Of a DNA stretch of 64,000 bases, positions 35,191 through 44,093 are shown one piece after another. Both the position numbers and the translations under genes were made by a program. Source of the stretch: an uncultured Lachnospiraceae bacterium (GTDB lineage: Bacteria > Bacillota > Clostridia > Lachnospirales > Lachnospiraceae); assembly GCA_944381515.1 (NCBI GenBank), contig CALWLM010000021.1, positions 27,045 to 91,044 on the forward strand, given 5' to 3'. The stretch's first letter is position 1. Every line of letters starts with the position of its first letter. The notes under the pieces were generated by a model that had not been told where the DNA came from, did not search any database, and saw only the letters and a list, made by a program, of their open reading frames with translations.

Positions 35191-35598
35191 TCAATATCCT
35201 ACCGTCAGCGTAATCTCAAAATGGTCCCCATCGGCCACCGGCGTGGTCTCGACGCCGGTATTGAGCATCTCGCCGTCCTTGGTGAAGCACCACCACTCTT
35301 CGTTGGAGCTGTCTGCCGTATAGCCATCCACCGTCTCCACAAACATTCCATACTCAGAATCGCTGCCCGCAATCAGTCCGGCAGGCTCCAGCACATCCCG
35401 CAGGTATTCTGCGTCGGTGTCATAGCTGAACTCTTTGGACTCGCCGTCTTTGTGCACCACCTCTACCACGATGCTCTTGTCGCCCTTGTCGGTGGCCGGC
35501 CGGGTCGCCATATATACGGCTGCCGCTGCAACCACTGCCACGATCAGCACCAGTACTGCCACAAGGCCTTTTTTGTTTTTGTTCTTCTTCTCTTCCAT
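35191..35598 (-). CDS. DUF4430 (transcobalamin C-terminal-like) membrane-anchored protein
   Basis: The protein has 135 residues. A basic cytosolic start (MEEKKNKNKKG) and one membrane helix (LVAVLVLIVAVVAAAAVYM) are followed by an extracellular DUF4430 domain (VVEVVHKDGESKEFSYDTDAEYLRDVL..., YGMFVETVDGYTA, EEWWCFTKDGE). DUF4430 resembles the C-terminal domain of transcobalamin and intrinsic factor. Together with the riboswitch this suggests surface capture of cobalamin and handover to the ECF S component. AGGAGG precedes the ATG. Confidence 0.88.
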   Translation of the reverse strand: MEEKKNKNKKGLVAVLVLIVAVVAAAAVYMATRPATDKGDKSIVVEVVHKDGESKEFSYDTDAEYLRDVLEPAGLIAGSDSEYGMFVETVDGYTADSSNEEWWCFTKDGEMLNTGVETTPVADGDHFEITLTVGY

Positions 35599-35671
35599 AT
35601 TGATCCTCCTTTTGCTCCTTATGCGGGCTCCTGTCATAAATGGAAACGGCTGCCCGCGCAGCCGCAGCCAA

Positions 35672-35710
35672 AAATAAAACCCTTCCGGCGTGAGAACACA
35701 CAAGAAGGGT
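35672..35710 (-). terminator. Terminator of the cobalamin riboswitch expression platform
   Basis: On the minus strand ACCCTTC (35704-35710) pairs with GAAGGGT (35679-35685) and is followed by TTTATTTTT, 74 nt before the DUF4430 start. Confidence 0.75.
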
Positions 35711-35800
35711 CTGTATATTGCAACGGAAAGGAAAGCCGCCGCAGCCGGCCGCCTGCCTTCCATATTACAATCGCCAATTACCCGTGGTGTTGTACAGCAA

Positions 35801-35928
35801 ACGGCAGGCAGGTCTTCTGGCTCAAGGCTCTTTGCCAACCGCCGTCTTCCCGGTTTCCCAGTGACTTGCAGGCGGTCCGCTCCCCTTTTACAGCGACGGG
35901 TTCGCACAGGCTTTTCACCTGTTTCCCT
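35801..35928 (-). ncRNA. Cobalamin riboswitch
   Basis: The minus strand contains in order GGGAAACAGGTGAAAAGCC, GCTGTAAAAGGGGAGCG, AAGTCACTGGG, CCGGGAAGACGG and the B12 box AGCCAGAAGACCTGCC (near 35807-35822). This is the conserved core order of the AdoCbl-type cobalamin riboswitch. It controls the DUF4430 and ECF S-component genes through the terminator at 35672-35710. Confidence 0.93.
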
Positions 35929-36011
35929 TTTCATCCCGGGCCTTTTTTATATCTCCCGGAAACCTTGCCGTTTTTTAATTTTATGGTTTTATGGTTTTAT
36001 TCCAAGTATGC

Positions 36012-37229
36012 TTACTGAGCCGCTGTGGTCTCAGCCGCAGTCTCGGCCTGTGCGGAGGTTTCCTCTGCGGTCTCTCCCACAGTCTCCTCAGCCGTTTCTG
36101 CTGCGCTTCCTTCGGTTCCGGCCTCGGTCTCCTCTGCGGACTCCGTACCGGCAGCCGTAGTCTCAGCGCCGCTCTCCGTCTCGGCAACGGTCTCTGCAAC
36201 ATACAGCGTATCCATAGGCACGGCGTTCCAGATATCGTCGTCCACCGTAAACTCTGCGGAATCCGTCTGCCACTGGCTGTACGTCTCCTCAAAGACAGCC
36301 GCCTGAGCCTCGCTGATCATGGTCTGTCTCTGAGACTCGGTGGCATCCTCATCCATCTCCGCATCCAGATACATTACATACCAGCCGCTGCCGTCCACAT
36401 GGAACAGCTCTACATCTCCCTCGGCCATGGACAGAGCGTGAGCGCCAAGGCTTCCCTCATCGAAGGTATCGCCGGTATAATAGGTAACCGTAGCTGCCGT
36501 CAGCCCCTGGTTCTCAGCGGCCTCCGACAGAGTGCTGCCGTTTCTCACATCATCATAAATGGTCTGCGCCACCGCCTTGGGGGAAGGACTCGTGGTCTCC
36601 TCTCCATCGGCCTGAGTCTCCGCCTGGGTCTCTTCCTCCGAAGAGCTGGTGGAATCCGAGACCAGTACGTAAGAAGCGCCCACGCAGCGGGCCTCCTCAT
36701 CGGAGATATCGGTATCTGCCGCAGCAACTACCGCCTCCCATACGCGGTTGGCCAGGGCATTCTTCTCCAGGATCGCAATCATGCGGTCTCTGGTCAGATT
36801 GAGGGCAGAAAGAAGATTTTCATCAACCTGGGAAAGATTGTTGTCCGCCGTCTCCTCCACCTTGGCGATATCCTCATCGCTCAGGGAGACGCCCAGCTCC
36901 TCGGCATGATCGCAGAGGATATAGGTCTGGCGCAGAACGGTCATGACCGCTTCCTTCAGGCTGTCCTCCATCGTCACGCCGCTTGATACCTCCATATCCC
37001 AGATATCGGAGGTTCCGTACATATAGCTGTACATCATCTCATAATAATACTGCTCGGACCGCAGATAATAATTCGCCTCATCCAGATAAATCTGCTCGTC
37101 ACCCAGCGTTGCCACCACGGTGGTACCATAATCGTCCGGATTTACCGAACCAGAGCAGCCCGCCAGCACGGACGATGCCAGGGTAAAGACACAGGCAGCC
37201 GTAAGCAGCCTTTTCAAAAATTTTTTCAT
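36012..37229 (-). CDS. PrsA/SurA-like foldase lipoprotein
   Basis: The protein has 405 residues. The lipoprotein signal is ACVFTLASSVLAGC. A SurA_N/PrsA-like helical domain (VVATLGDEQIYLDEANYYLRSEQYYYEMM) and a degenerate parvulin-like middle part (ASYVLVS... NGSTLSEAAENQG) follow. The last roughly 55 residues are an Ala/Glu/Thr-rich tail of no recognisable fold. Catalytic rotamase residues are not obvious, so chaperone activity is safer than isomerase. GGAGGAAA precedes the ATG at 37229. Confidence 0.8.
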   Translation of the reverse strand: MKKFLKRLLTAACVFTLASSVLAGCSGSVNPDDYGTTVVATLGDEQIYLDEANYYLRSEQYYYEMMYSYMYGTSDIWDMEVSSGVTMEDSLKEAVMTVLRQTYILCDHAEELGVSLSDEDIAKVEETADNNLSQVDENLLSALNLTRDRMIAILEKNALANRVWEAVVAAADTDISDEEARCVGASYVLVSDSTSSSEEETQAETQADGEETTSPSPKAVAQTIYDDVRNGSTLSEAAENQGLTAATVTYYTGDTFDEGSLGAHALSMAEGDVELFHVDGSGWYVMYLDAEMDEDATESQRQTMISEAQAAVFEETYSQWQTDSAEFTVDDDIWNAVPMDTLYVAETVAETESGAETTAAGTESAEETEAGTEGSAAETAEETVGETAEETSAQAETAAETTAAQ

Positions 37230-37289
37230 TGCAATTTCCTCCATCCAGTGGCCGCGCCACTTTCATTGTACAGAGGCGGAAGCCAAACG

Positions 37290-37305
37290 CCGCAGGCGCC
37301 TGCGG
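37290..37305. repeat. 16-bp perfect palindrome in the foldase leader
   Basis: CCGCAGGCGCCTGCGG is self-complementary and lies between the promoter and the start of the PrsA-like gene. Confidence 0.75.
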
Positions 37306-37323
37306 TCCCGCCGAATCTTTTCT

Positions 37324-37352
37324 ATTATAGTACGTTTCCTTTATTCTAGCAA
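37324..37352 (-). promoter_or_regulatory. Promoter of the PrsA-like gene
   Basis: TTGCTA (37347-37352), a 17-nt spacer and TATAAT (37324-37329) on the minus strand. The -35 lies inside the 3' end of mfd. Confidence 0.75.
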
Positions 37353-40300
37353 CATTTTTATATCGATTAACAATTTTTTCACCACATCCAGCAGCTCCTG
37401 TGCACCGAAGATGGCGCTGCCTCTGGGCGTCAGGGTAAAAACGGGCTCGGAACCGGCCGTGACCTTTAAGCTCCCCCCGTAGGAGGCGATCAGCTCCGGT
37501 ATCTTTGCCGTATTGACCTGGGCCTGGCCGTACATAGTCACCTTCACCTGGGTGCGGCTTCCCTCCACGGCTGTGGCCTGAGCCTGGTGAGCCATTCCCC
37601 GGATCTCTGCGATTTTCAGCAGATTTTCCACCGCTGCCGGCAGATCGCCAAAGCGGTCCAGAAGCTCGTCGCGCATATCGGAGAGCTCTTCATCGTTTTC
37701 AATGGCGGCGATCCTCTTGTAGACATCCAGCTTCTGATTCTCATTGCGGATATAATAGCCGGGAATATAGGCGTCCATGTCAAAATCCACGGAGGTCTCG
37801 AAGTCCATGGGCTCCGCCGTCTCTCCCTTCTCCACCCGCACGGCTTCTCCCAGCAGCTTGCAGTACAGATCGTATCCCACCGCATCCATATGGCCGTGCT
37901 GCTCCGATCCCAGGAGATTGCCGGCTCCCCGAAGCTCCAGATCCCGCATGGCGATACGGATACCGCTGCCCAGAGCCGTAAACTCCTTGATGGCTGCCAG
38001 ACGCTTTTCCGCGTCCTCCTTTAACATCCGCCCCCTGGGATACATCAGGAAAGCGTACGCGGTCCTGTTGCTCCGGCCCACCCGGCCCCTGAGCTGATAG
38101 AGCTGAGACAGACCGTAGCGGTCCGCATCATGAATGATAATCGTATTTACATTGGAGATGTCCAGGCCAGTTTCAATAATGGTGGTGGACACCAGCACAT
38201 CGATCTCCCCCTCCACAAAGCTCTCCATGATCCGTTCCATCTCCCGGGCAGACATCTGCCCGTGAGCATAGGCCACCGAAGCCTCCGGCACCAGGGCGGC
38301 AATCCGGGCCGTCAGCTCATCGATCCCCTTGACCCGGTTGTAGACGTAATAAATCTGGCCGCCGCGAGCCAGCTCTCGGCTGATAGCCTCCCGCACCATC
38401 TCCTCGTCGTATTCCATCACATAGGTCTGTATCGGCGTCCGGTCCATAGGCGGCTCCTCCAGCACGCTCATATCCCGGATACCGATCAGACTCATGTGCA
38501 GCGTCCGGGGAATCGGCGTGGCGGAGAGAGTCAGCACATCTACGCTCTCCTTGAGCTTTTTGATTTTCTCCTTGTGGGTAACGCCAAAGCGCTGCTCCTC
38601 GTCGATGATCAAAAGCCCCAGATCCTTAAACTCCATATCCTTGGACAGGACGCGGTGGGTGCCGATCACCACATCCACCAGCCCCTTTTTCAGGTCCGCC
38701 AGAACCTGCTTCTGCTGGGCCGGACTGCGGAACCGGCTCAGCAGCTCCACCCGCACCGGATAATTGCCCATACGCTGGCAGAAGGTATTATAGTGCTGCT
38801 GAGCCAGGATCGTCGTCGGCACCAGATAGACCACCTGCTTGCCGTCCTGCACCGCCTTGAAGGCTGCCCTCAGAGCCACCTCCGTCTTGCCGTATCCCAC
38901 ATCGCCGCAGATCAGCCGGTCCATGATTTTGCGGCTCTCCATGTCTTTCTTCACCGCCTCGATGGCTGCCAGCTGATCCTCCGTCTCCTCGTAAGGAAAC
39001 ATCTCCTCAAACTCTTTCTGCCACACGGTATCAGGACTGTAGCAGAAGCCCTCTGTCTGCTGCCGTACCGCATAGAGCTTTACCAGATCTGCCGCAATCT
39101 CTCGGACGGCGCTTTTTACCCGGCTTTTGGTCTTCTTCCACTGATCGCCGCCCAGACGGTTGAGCTTGGGCTTCTTTCCCTCGGAGCCTGCGTATTTCTG
39201 CACCAGAGACAGCTGGGTCACCGGCAGGTAGAGATTGCCGCCGTCGCCGTATTCAATCTTGATATAATCCTTGACGATGTGATCTACCTCAACCTTTTCG
39301 ATGCCCCGGTATATTCCCAGGCCATGGTTTTCATGGACCACATAATCCCCCGGTGAAAGTTCTGCAAAGCTCTGGATGATCTGGCCTTCGTAATGGCTTT
39401 TTCTCTTCTTTTTCTTTCTGGCCCGGCCAAAGAGCTCTCCCTCCGTCAGCACCACAAAGCGGATCATCGGATATTCAAAGCCCTTGTGCAGGCTGCCGTA
39501 AGTCACGCAGATCTCTCCCGGAGCCACCGGCCTGTCCTCCGTATCGTCCCGGTAGTAGGCCCGCAGATCATACTCCCGCAGATCTCCCGCCAGGCGGGAG
39601 GCTCTGGTCCGGGAAGCGCACAAAAGGATCACCCGGTACCCATTCTTCTTGTAGGTCTTCAGATCGGCAAGCAGGGTCTCGAAACTATTCTGATAGGAAC
39701 CGGCTCCCCTCACCTGGAAGGAAAAGCTGCGCCGGATGGCAAGCTGGCGCACCGGTTGGTCCAGGGTGGTCAGGCAAAGCGTCCGCCCTCTCTCCAGGGC
39801 GGCGAAAATCACCTCGGCCGGAAACAGATCCATCACCTGCTCCTCATCCCAGGAGCCGGCGCCTCTCTCCAGCCGGTTCATCATGCTCTCTCGGAATTCC
39901 TTTTCGGTGACAAGAGCTTTTTCTTCCAGTCTGGCCGGCTCATCCAGATAAATATCCGTCTCCTCCGCCGGAAAATAATCCAGGAAAGAGACGGTGCCGT
40001 CCAGAGCTGTAATACTGTCGGAAGCGGGATAGACCGTCACCTCCTCCAGATTTTCCACCGAACGCTGGCTGGCCGCGTCAAAGGAGCGCAGAGAATCCAC
40101 CTCATCGCCAAAGAATTCCAGGCGCACCGGCAGCTCCTCCGTCAAAGGCCAGATATCCGCAATGCCGCCGCGAATGGAGAATTGTCCGGGATTTTCCACC
40201 TGTCCCTCCCGCTCATAGCCCAATTTCACCAATGCCTGGGCCAGCTGCTCCAGCTCTCTCTCCTCGCCGGGCCGCAGAGTCAGAGCGGTCCCCACCAGCT

Positions 40301-40703
40301 CCTCCATGGGCTTTAGATGGTCCATCAAACCGTCGATGGTCGTCACCACCGTCACAGGACGCCTGCGATCCGACAGTCTGCGAATCACCGACAGCCTGGC
40401 CCTGGCCGTGACGCTGCCCTGAACATCCGCCGCGTAAAAGAGCATATCCTTGGCCGGATAGAGGCAGACATTTTCGGCGAAATAGGAAAGATCCTCCTGA
40501 ATCTCCCTGCCCCTCTGGTCGCTGTAGGTGACTACCAGATGGCAGTTCATCCCCGACTCCTCCGACAGGGCGGCAATCAGGTGAGCCTTTTCCGACTCCA
40601 GGCAGCCCCCGGCCTGCACCGGCCCACGCCCTTTTTGCATTTCCCGGCGCAGCTCATCATACTCCACCAGCTCGCCCAAAGGCCCCAGAAACATCCGTTT
40701 CAT
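37341..40703 (-). CDS. mfd: Transcription-repair coupling factor
   Basis: The protein has 1120 residues. A UvrB-like N-terminal region is followed by the RNAP-interacting domain (GDYVVHENHGLGIYRG...), then the RecG-like translocase with Walker A CGDVGYGKTEVALRA, DEEQ in LLIIDEEQRFGV and QLRGRVGRS. A TRCF C-terminal domain ends the protein. Mfd removes stalled RNA polymerase and recruits UvrA. Its ATG overlaps the pth stop (ATGA), a conserved pth-mfd order in Firmicutes. Confidence 0.97.
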   Translation of the reverse strand: MKRMFLGPLGELVEYDELRREMQKGRGPVQAGGCLESEKAHLIAALSEESGMNCHLVVTYSDQRGREIQEDLSYFAENVCLYPAKDMLFYAADVQGSVTARARLSVIRRLSDRRRPVTVVTTIDGLMDHLKPMEELVGTALTLRPGEERELEQLAQALVKLGYEREGQVENPGQFSIRGGIADIWPLTEELPVRLEFFGDEVDSLRSFDAASQRSVENLEEVTVYPASDSITALDGTVSFLDYFPAEETDIYLDEPARLEEKALVTEKEFRESMMNRLERGAGSWDEEQVMDLFPAEVIFAALERGRTLCLTTLDQPVRQLAIRRSFSFQVRGAGSYQNSFETLLADLKTYKKNGYRVILLCASRTRASRLAGDLREYDLRAYYRDDTEDRPVAPGEICVTYGSLHKGFEYPMIRFVVLTEGELFGRARKKKKRKSHYEGQIIQSFAELSPGDYVVHENHGLGIYRGIEKVEVDHIVKDYIKIEYGDGGNLYLPVTQLSLVQKYAGSEGKKPKLNRLGGDQWKKTKSRVKSAVREIAADLVKLYAVRQQTEGFCYSPDTVWQKEFEEMFPYEETEDQLAAIEAVKKDMESRKIMDRLICGDVGYGKTEVALRAAFKAVQDGKQVVYLVPTTILAQQHYNTFCQRMGNYPVRVELLSRFRSPAQQKQVLADLKKGLVDVVIGTHRVLSKDMEFKDLGLLIIDEEQRFGVTHKEKIKKLKESVDVLTLSATPIPRTLHMSLIGIRDMSVLEEPPMDRTPIQTYVMEYDEEMVREAISRELARGGQIYYVYNRVKGIDELTARIAALVPEASVAYAHGQMSAREMERIMESFVEGEIDVLVSTTIIETGLDISNVNTIIIHDADRYGLSQLYQLRGRVGRSNRTAYAFLMYPRGRMLKEDAEKRLAAIKEFTALGSGIRIAMRDLELRGAGNLLGSEQHGHMDAVGYDLYCKLLGEAVRVEKGETAEPMDFETSVDFDMDAYIPGYYIRNENQKLDVYKRIAAIENDEELSDMRDELLDRFGDLPAAVENLLKIAEIRGMAHQAQATAVEGSRTQVKVTMYGQAQVNTAKIPELIASYGGSLKVTAGSEPVFTLTPRGSAIFGAQELLDVVKKLLIDIKMLLE

Positions 40704-41344
40704 CTGCCGCTTCCTTTCTCCTGACCCGCCTTATCTGCCGCCTGCCCCGCGTCGCTGCCGTCTGCGCTTTTCTCAGGCTTTTTTACCTTATTATAATGAT
40801 TCATCGCCGCCTGGGCTCCCTGCTCGATAAGCATGACGACGGCGTCCGCCGCGCTGCGCACCGCCTCCTCCAGCAATTCCGTCTCCTGTCTGGTGAAATG
40901 ACTGAGCACATAATCGGCCAAATCCATCCGCGGCGGCTTTTCACCGATTCCCACCCGCACGCGGGGGTATTCCTGGGTACCCAGGCAGGCAATAATGCTC
41001 TTCATGCCGTTGTGTCCGCCGGCGCTTCCCTTGGCCCGTATCCGGACGCTGCCCACATCCAGGCTGATATCATCGTAGATAACGATCACATGGTCCGGTT
41101 CCGTCTTATAAAAATCCACAGCCGCCCGAATGCTCTCGCCGCTTAAATTCATATAGGTCTGAGGCTTTAAAAGCACCACCTTCTCCCCGCCGATGCGGCC
41201 GTCTCCCACAAAGCCTCTGAATTTTCGCCCCGTCACCTCACATCCCAGCATATCCGCCAGCCGGTCGATGACCATAAAACCGGCGTTATGTCTCGTGTTC
41301 TCATATTCCCTGCCCGGATTACCCAGTCCTGCGATCAAATACAT
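40700..41344 (-). CDS. pth: Peptidyl-tRNA hydrolase
   Basis: The protein has 214 residues. MYLIAGLGNPGREYENTRHNAGFMV carries the catalytic His in TRHNAGF. Other family motifs are LLKPQTYMNLSGES, YDDISLDVG, SAGGHNGMKSI and RVRVGIG. It releases peptides from peptidyl-tRNA. The ATG at 41344 has AGGAAA at good distance; in-frame upstream ATGs are less well placed. The C-terminal tail (KKPEKSADGSDAGQAAD) is a low-complexity extension. Confidence 0.96.
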   Translation of the reverse strand: MYLIAGLGNPGREYENTRHNAGFMVIDRLADMLGCEVTGRKFRGFVGDGRIGGEKVVLLKPQTYMNLSGESIRAAVDFYKTEPDHVIVIYDDISLDVGSVRIRAKGSAGGHNGMKSIIACLGTQEYPRVRVGIGEKPPRMDLADYVLSHFTRQETELLEEAVRSAADAVVMLIEQGAQAAMNHYNKVKKPEKSADGSDAGQAADKAGQEKGSGR

Positions 41345-41478
41345 CTCCATTTTCCTCTCTATACTATGAAACTCTGATTCCATAAACAGACAGACCGCTC
41401 GTCCGCAAAGCTTTGCAGAGCTTTCATACCCGCGCGTCCGTTTTTCGGCTTTTTCCCACGACGAAATGAGGCTGCCCC

Positions 41479-41502
41479 AAAAAACACCCCCTGCAAGGGA
41501 GT
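41479..41502 (-). terminator. Terminator-like hairpin in the pth leader
   Basis: On the minus strand ACTCCC-TTGCA-GGGGGT is followed by GTTTTTTG, 135 nt ahead of pth and downstream of a promoter at 41570-41598. The remaining leader holds another hairpin (ATGACTG/CAGTCAT). Confidence 0.6.
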
Positions 41503-41569
41503 CCGGGATAGCCTTATCTTTTGCTATATTATAGGAAATGACTGTGCGCAGTCATCGCCGCCTGGTTAG

Positions 41570-41598
41570 ATCATAGCAGGATTTATCCCAAAAGTAAA
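41570..41598 (-). promoter_or_regulatory. Probable promoter of pth-mfd
   Basis: TTTACT (41593-41598), a 17-nt spacer and TATGAT (41570-41575) on the minus strand. A second TATAAT at 41530-41535 lacks a good -35. Confidence 0.5.
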
Positions 41599-41681
41599 CG
41601 CAAAAATTTGGGCGTTTTCTCTATTGACAAAAACTCTTTCCCCCAGATTTGTTTACATTCGGACCACTCTGTCCACAACTC

Positions 41682-41734
41682 AATAACGCCCCGAACCTGT
41701 TCCCGACGGGAACAAATCCGAGACGTTATTTTTT
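41682..41734 (+). terminator. Plus-strand terminator-like hairpin without an upstream plus-strand gene
   Basis: AATAACG (41682-41688) pairs with CGTTATT (41724-41730), and an inner TGTTCCC/GGGAACA stem lies between. A run of six Ts ends the plus strand. The nearest gene upstream on the plus strand is kilobases away. Confidence 0.6.
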
Positions 41735-41783
41735 ATGGATTATTCATTTTTCAGCCTTCTGCTTCCACGACCGTCCTGTGGAC

Positions 41784-42431
41784 TCACTGCTGCGCAAGGG
41801 CATAATAATACGCGCTCCCCATATAAGGCTCGTCGGACGCAAAACAGTTTACCGGATATAAATCCTCCAGGACCAGTTCCCGGCCGCCGTCCATAGTATA
41901 ATAAACTGCATCGACGCCCAGATTTTCCGTCAGCGTTCGATACAGGCTGTCCATCATAAACCATCTTAAACTGACAGAATCGTAAAAGAAGAAGTCCTCC
42001 TTTTGCTCCCTGTCATCCAATCCCGCCACCAGCGTAGAATTCGCGGCCCAGTCTACAGTGACGGCGTCCTCCGAACAGGATACGCTCTCCAGAGTAAAAT
42101 CCAGGCCGCTCCACTGGGACAGAGCCTCTGCAAGCGACTCCGCCGTCATCCCCTGCACCGTTACCGTCCGCGTTTGAATCAGGCCATCTTCCATTCCCGC
42201 CTCACTGCCTGCCGAAAAATCTGCATACAGCACGATCTCCTGCTCTGCGTCTGTGTCCGCCGATTCCACCGTTTCTGTATGTGTCCATGTCTCCTGCTGC
42301 GTCCAGGACTCTGTCCATACCTGCGTCTCCGTCTTTGTCTGCGCGTTCCCGCCGCATCCTGTCATACACATGGCGCCCCAGACAAGGGCGACGGATATCA
42401 TAAAGACCAATTTTTTTCTTTTCTTCATCAT
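41784..42431 (-). CDS. GerMN-like lipoprotein
   Basis: The protein has 215 residues. The lipoprotein signal is ISVALVWGAMCMTGC, followed by a Trp/Thr/Glu-rich linker (TESWTQQETWTHTET) and a single domain (VLYADFSAG..., LAEALSQWSGLDFTLESVS, VDWAANSTLV). This resembles the GerMN/sporulation lipoprotein fold. It is probably anchored outside the membrane; the role may be in sporulation or germination. The Shine-Dalgarno is distant (GGAGG, 11 nt). Confidence 0.6.
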   Translation of the reverse strand: MMKKRKKLVFMISVALVWGAMCMTGCGGNAQTKTETQVWTESWTQQETWTHTETVESADTDAEQEIVLYADFSAGSEAGMEDGLIQTRTVTVQGMTAESLAEALSQWSGLDFTLESVSCSEDAVTVDWAANSTLVAGLDDREQKEDFFFYDSVSLRWFMMDSLYRTLTENLGVDAVYYTMDGGRELVLEDLYPVNCFASDEPYMGSAYYYALAQQ

Positions 42432-42504
42432 GGATTTTCAAACCTCCGCATTTTTAAACCCATCTATCTGATTCTATGAGTATACTCCTTGCTCTGGCAG
42501 ATGT

Positions 42505-42650
42505 CTACCCACAATTGTTGCCTTCCGCCGCCTCGCGGTCCATGATAAAGATGTAGTCGGGGTCCTTCTCCATAACAAATTCAAAGGAAGCTTCGTTGCC
42601 ATGGGTGGAGGTGTCTACATCTGCGTCCACGCCAATATTATCAAAACTGA
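42505..42650 (-). pseudogene. C-terminal fragment of a siderophore/iron ABC binding protein
   Basis: The minus-strand frame reads FDNIGVDADVDTSTHGNEASF, then EFVMEKDPDYIFIMDREAA, and stops early at 42505. This matches the core of YclQ/CeuE-type siderophore-binding lipoproteins, which continue well beyond this point. No start and no N-terminal lobe are present. The homology ends near 42650, where an unrelated flavoprotein fragment begins on the opposite strand. Confidence 0.75.
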
Positions 42651-42659
42651 TCTGGGGGC

Positions 42660-42815
42660 GTGGAAATTTCGGAGAGCTACGAAGTGCTTGATGCGCAGGA
42701 TAATCCCATTCCCGGCCTCTATGCCGCAGGCGAGATTGTGTACGGCCTGCAATACGGGCTGGCCAGGGAGCAGATGCAAATACGCCAATGCGTTGGTCCA
42801 ATCGCATCTCTATAA
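42660..42815 (+). pseudogene. C-terminal fragment of a FAD-dependent (fumarate-reductase-like) flavoprotein
   Basis: The plus-strand frame reads VEISESYEVLDAQDNPIPGLY, then AAGEIVYGLQYGLA, the C-terminal FAD-binding signature seen in the intact flavoprotein at 44185 (GDAIPGLYAAGEV). All upstream domains are missing. After about 42770 the frame is not recognisable. It abuts the binding-protein fragment with no spacer. Confidence 0.75.
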
Positions 42816-43949
42816 TATATCGCCAAGCCACAGCGAGCAGTAGAGCGACACCAGCGTCTTGGTATCCTGAAGATCCAGACCAAAGTCCGATTTCAGGCGG
42901 CCCAGCCGGTAAAAAACCGTATTTTTATGGACGCACAGCTGCTGGGCTGCCCGGCTGATATTCTGATCGCAGTCCAGATAGGCACGGAGCGTGGCCAGGT
43001 ATTCCGTTCCCTTTTCTCTGTCATAATCCCGCAGCGCACGTATTCCATCGTGGATATAGCGGGAAGCGTCCGGCAGGCGGGAGACGGAGGCCAGCATATG
43101 ATGCAGGCGATAGTCGTTAAACAGGGCCAGTCCCTGGGTCTGTCCCACGGACAGGGCATACCGGTAGACAGACTGAGCCAGACGAAAATGCTCATAGATA
43201 TCCTGAACCGAAGAAAAGGCGTCGCTGCAGCTGACCAGCCTTTCCTGCGACCGGACCTCCCGGTCCAGAGCCTCCCGGTTTTTCAAAAGCGCGTGATAAT
43301 CGGTGAGGGCTGCAAATCCATTTTCCACCGGAGCATAACAGTACGGCTGCAGATCCGGCAGCAGGGCCTCTGCCGAATCGGTAATAAACCAGAGCATACA
43401 ATAGGTGCTTCCCTCCGGAAACATGGGATAGAGCATCCGGTTGGCCAGAAAAGGGGGATTGATTCTCTGGTTCAGAATACTGAACAATAGCTCCTGTCCG
43501 TCGTTAATACCCGCGTCGGCCGGCCAGCCGTTTAAAACCATGGCCACTCCCAAAACCTGCGCCGTCTCCATCACCGCTTCCGGGTCCAGCTCCTCGAGGG
43601 GACGGCCCACATCCGGCAGGCGGATTCCCCCCAAATGCTTGCCTCCCACCAGACTGCCGCAGACCATCCGCCGCCGGCGGATATTGGGCCAGGCAATAAT
43701 ATGGGGGCGGCCGGTCAGGGCCAGAGCCGTCACATAGCCCGTATCCTTCTCATATTCCGCCGAAGAAATATTACGGCGGCGGTATATCTTATCCTCTATG
43801 TCGTCCTGGGGATAGCCCTTGGACAGCAGAGGCTCATTTTGATTCCGGTCAATAAAAGCAAGGGGATTTCCAAGTATGTCCTCCGCCGCGTCGATCAGAG
43901 TCCGAAGCTCTGCTCCCGACAGCAGCAATTCTGTCAGAGATTGTGCCAT
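42810..43949 (-). CDS. PucR/CdaR-type transcriptional regulator
   Basis: The protein has 379 residues. An N-terminal sensor part (LRTLIDAAEDILGNPLAFIDRN...) is followed by a C-terminal PucR HTH (YLATLRAYLDCDQNISRAAQQLCVHKNTVFYRLGRL in two parts). The ATG at 43949 has GAGGA 9 nt upstream. It is divergent from the flavoprotein lipoprotein at 44185, with an inverted repeat between, so it likely regulates that gene in response to its substrate. Confidence 0.85.
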   Translation of the reverse strand: MAQSLTELLLSGAELRTLIDAAEDILGNPLAFIDRNQNEPLLSKGYPQDDIEDKIYRRRNISSAEYEKDTGYVTALALTGRPHIIAWPNIRRRRMVCGSLVGGKHLGGIRLPDVGRPLEELDPEAVMETAQVLGVAMVLNGWPADAGINDGQELLFSILNQRINPPFLANRMLYPMFPEGSTYCMLWFITDSAEALLPDLQPYCYAPVENGFAALTDYHALLKNREALDREVRSQERLVSCSDAFSSVQDIYEHFRLAQSVYRYALSVGQTQGLALFNDYRLHHMLASVSRLPDASRYIHDGIRALRDYDREKGTEYLATLRAYLDCDQNISRAAQQLCVHKNTVFYRLGRLKSDFGLDLQDTKTLVSLYCSLWLGDIL

Positions 43950-44093
43950 TATCAAACATCCTCATTTCTTTTTTGTTCTTTTTTACAAGAGTTTCCGTCC
44001 AAATAATCCATATGCGCCTATGTTCTTGGATAAACACATATATAAATACAGATTCTATTGTAATATAAAACAAAATTCCTGACAAGATTTTAA

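Noticed and set aside
38130..39356. 408-codon plus-strand frame opposite mfd
   Set aside because: mfd motifs on the minus strand are unambiguous; this is a composition-driven shadow.
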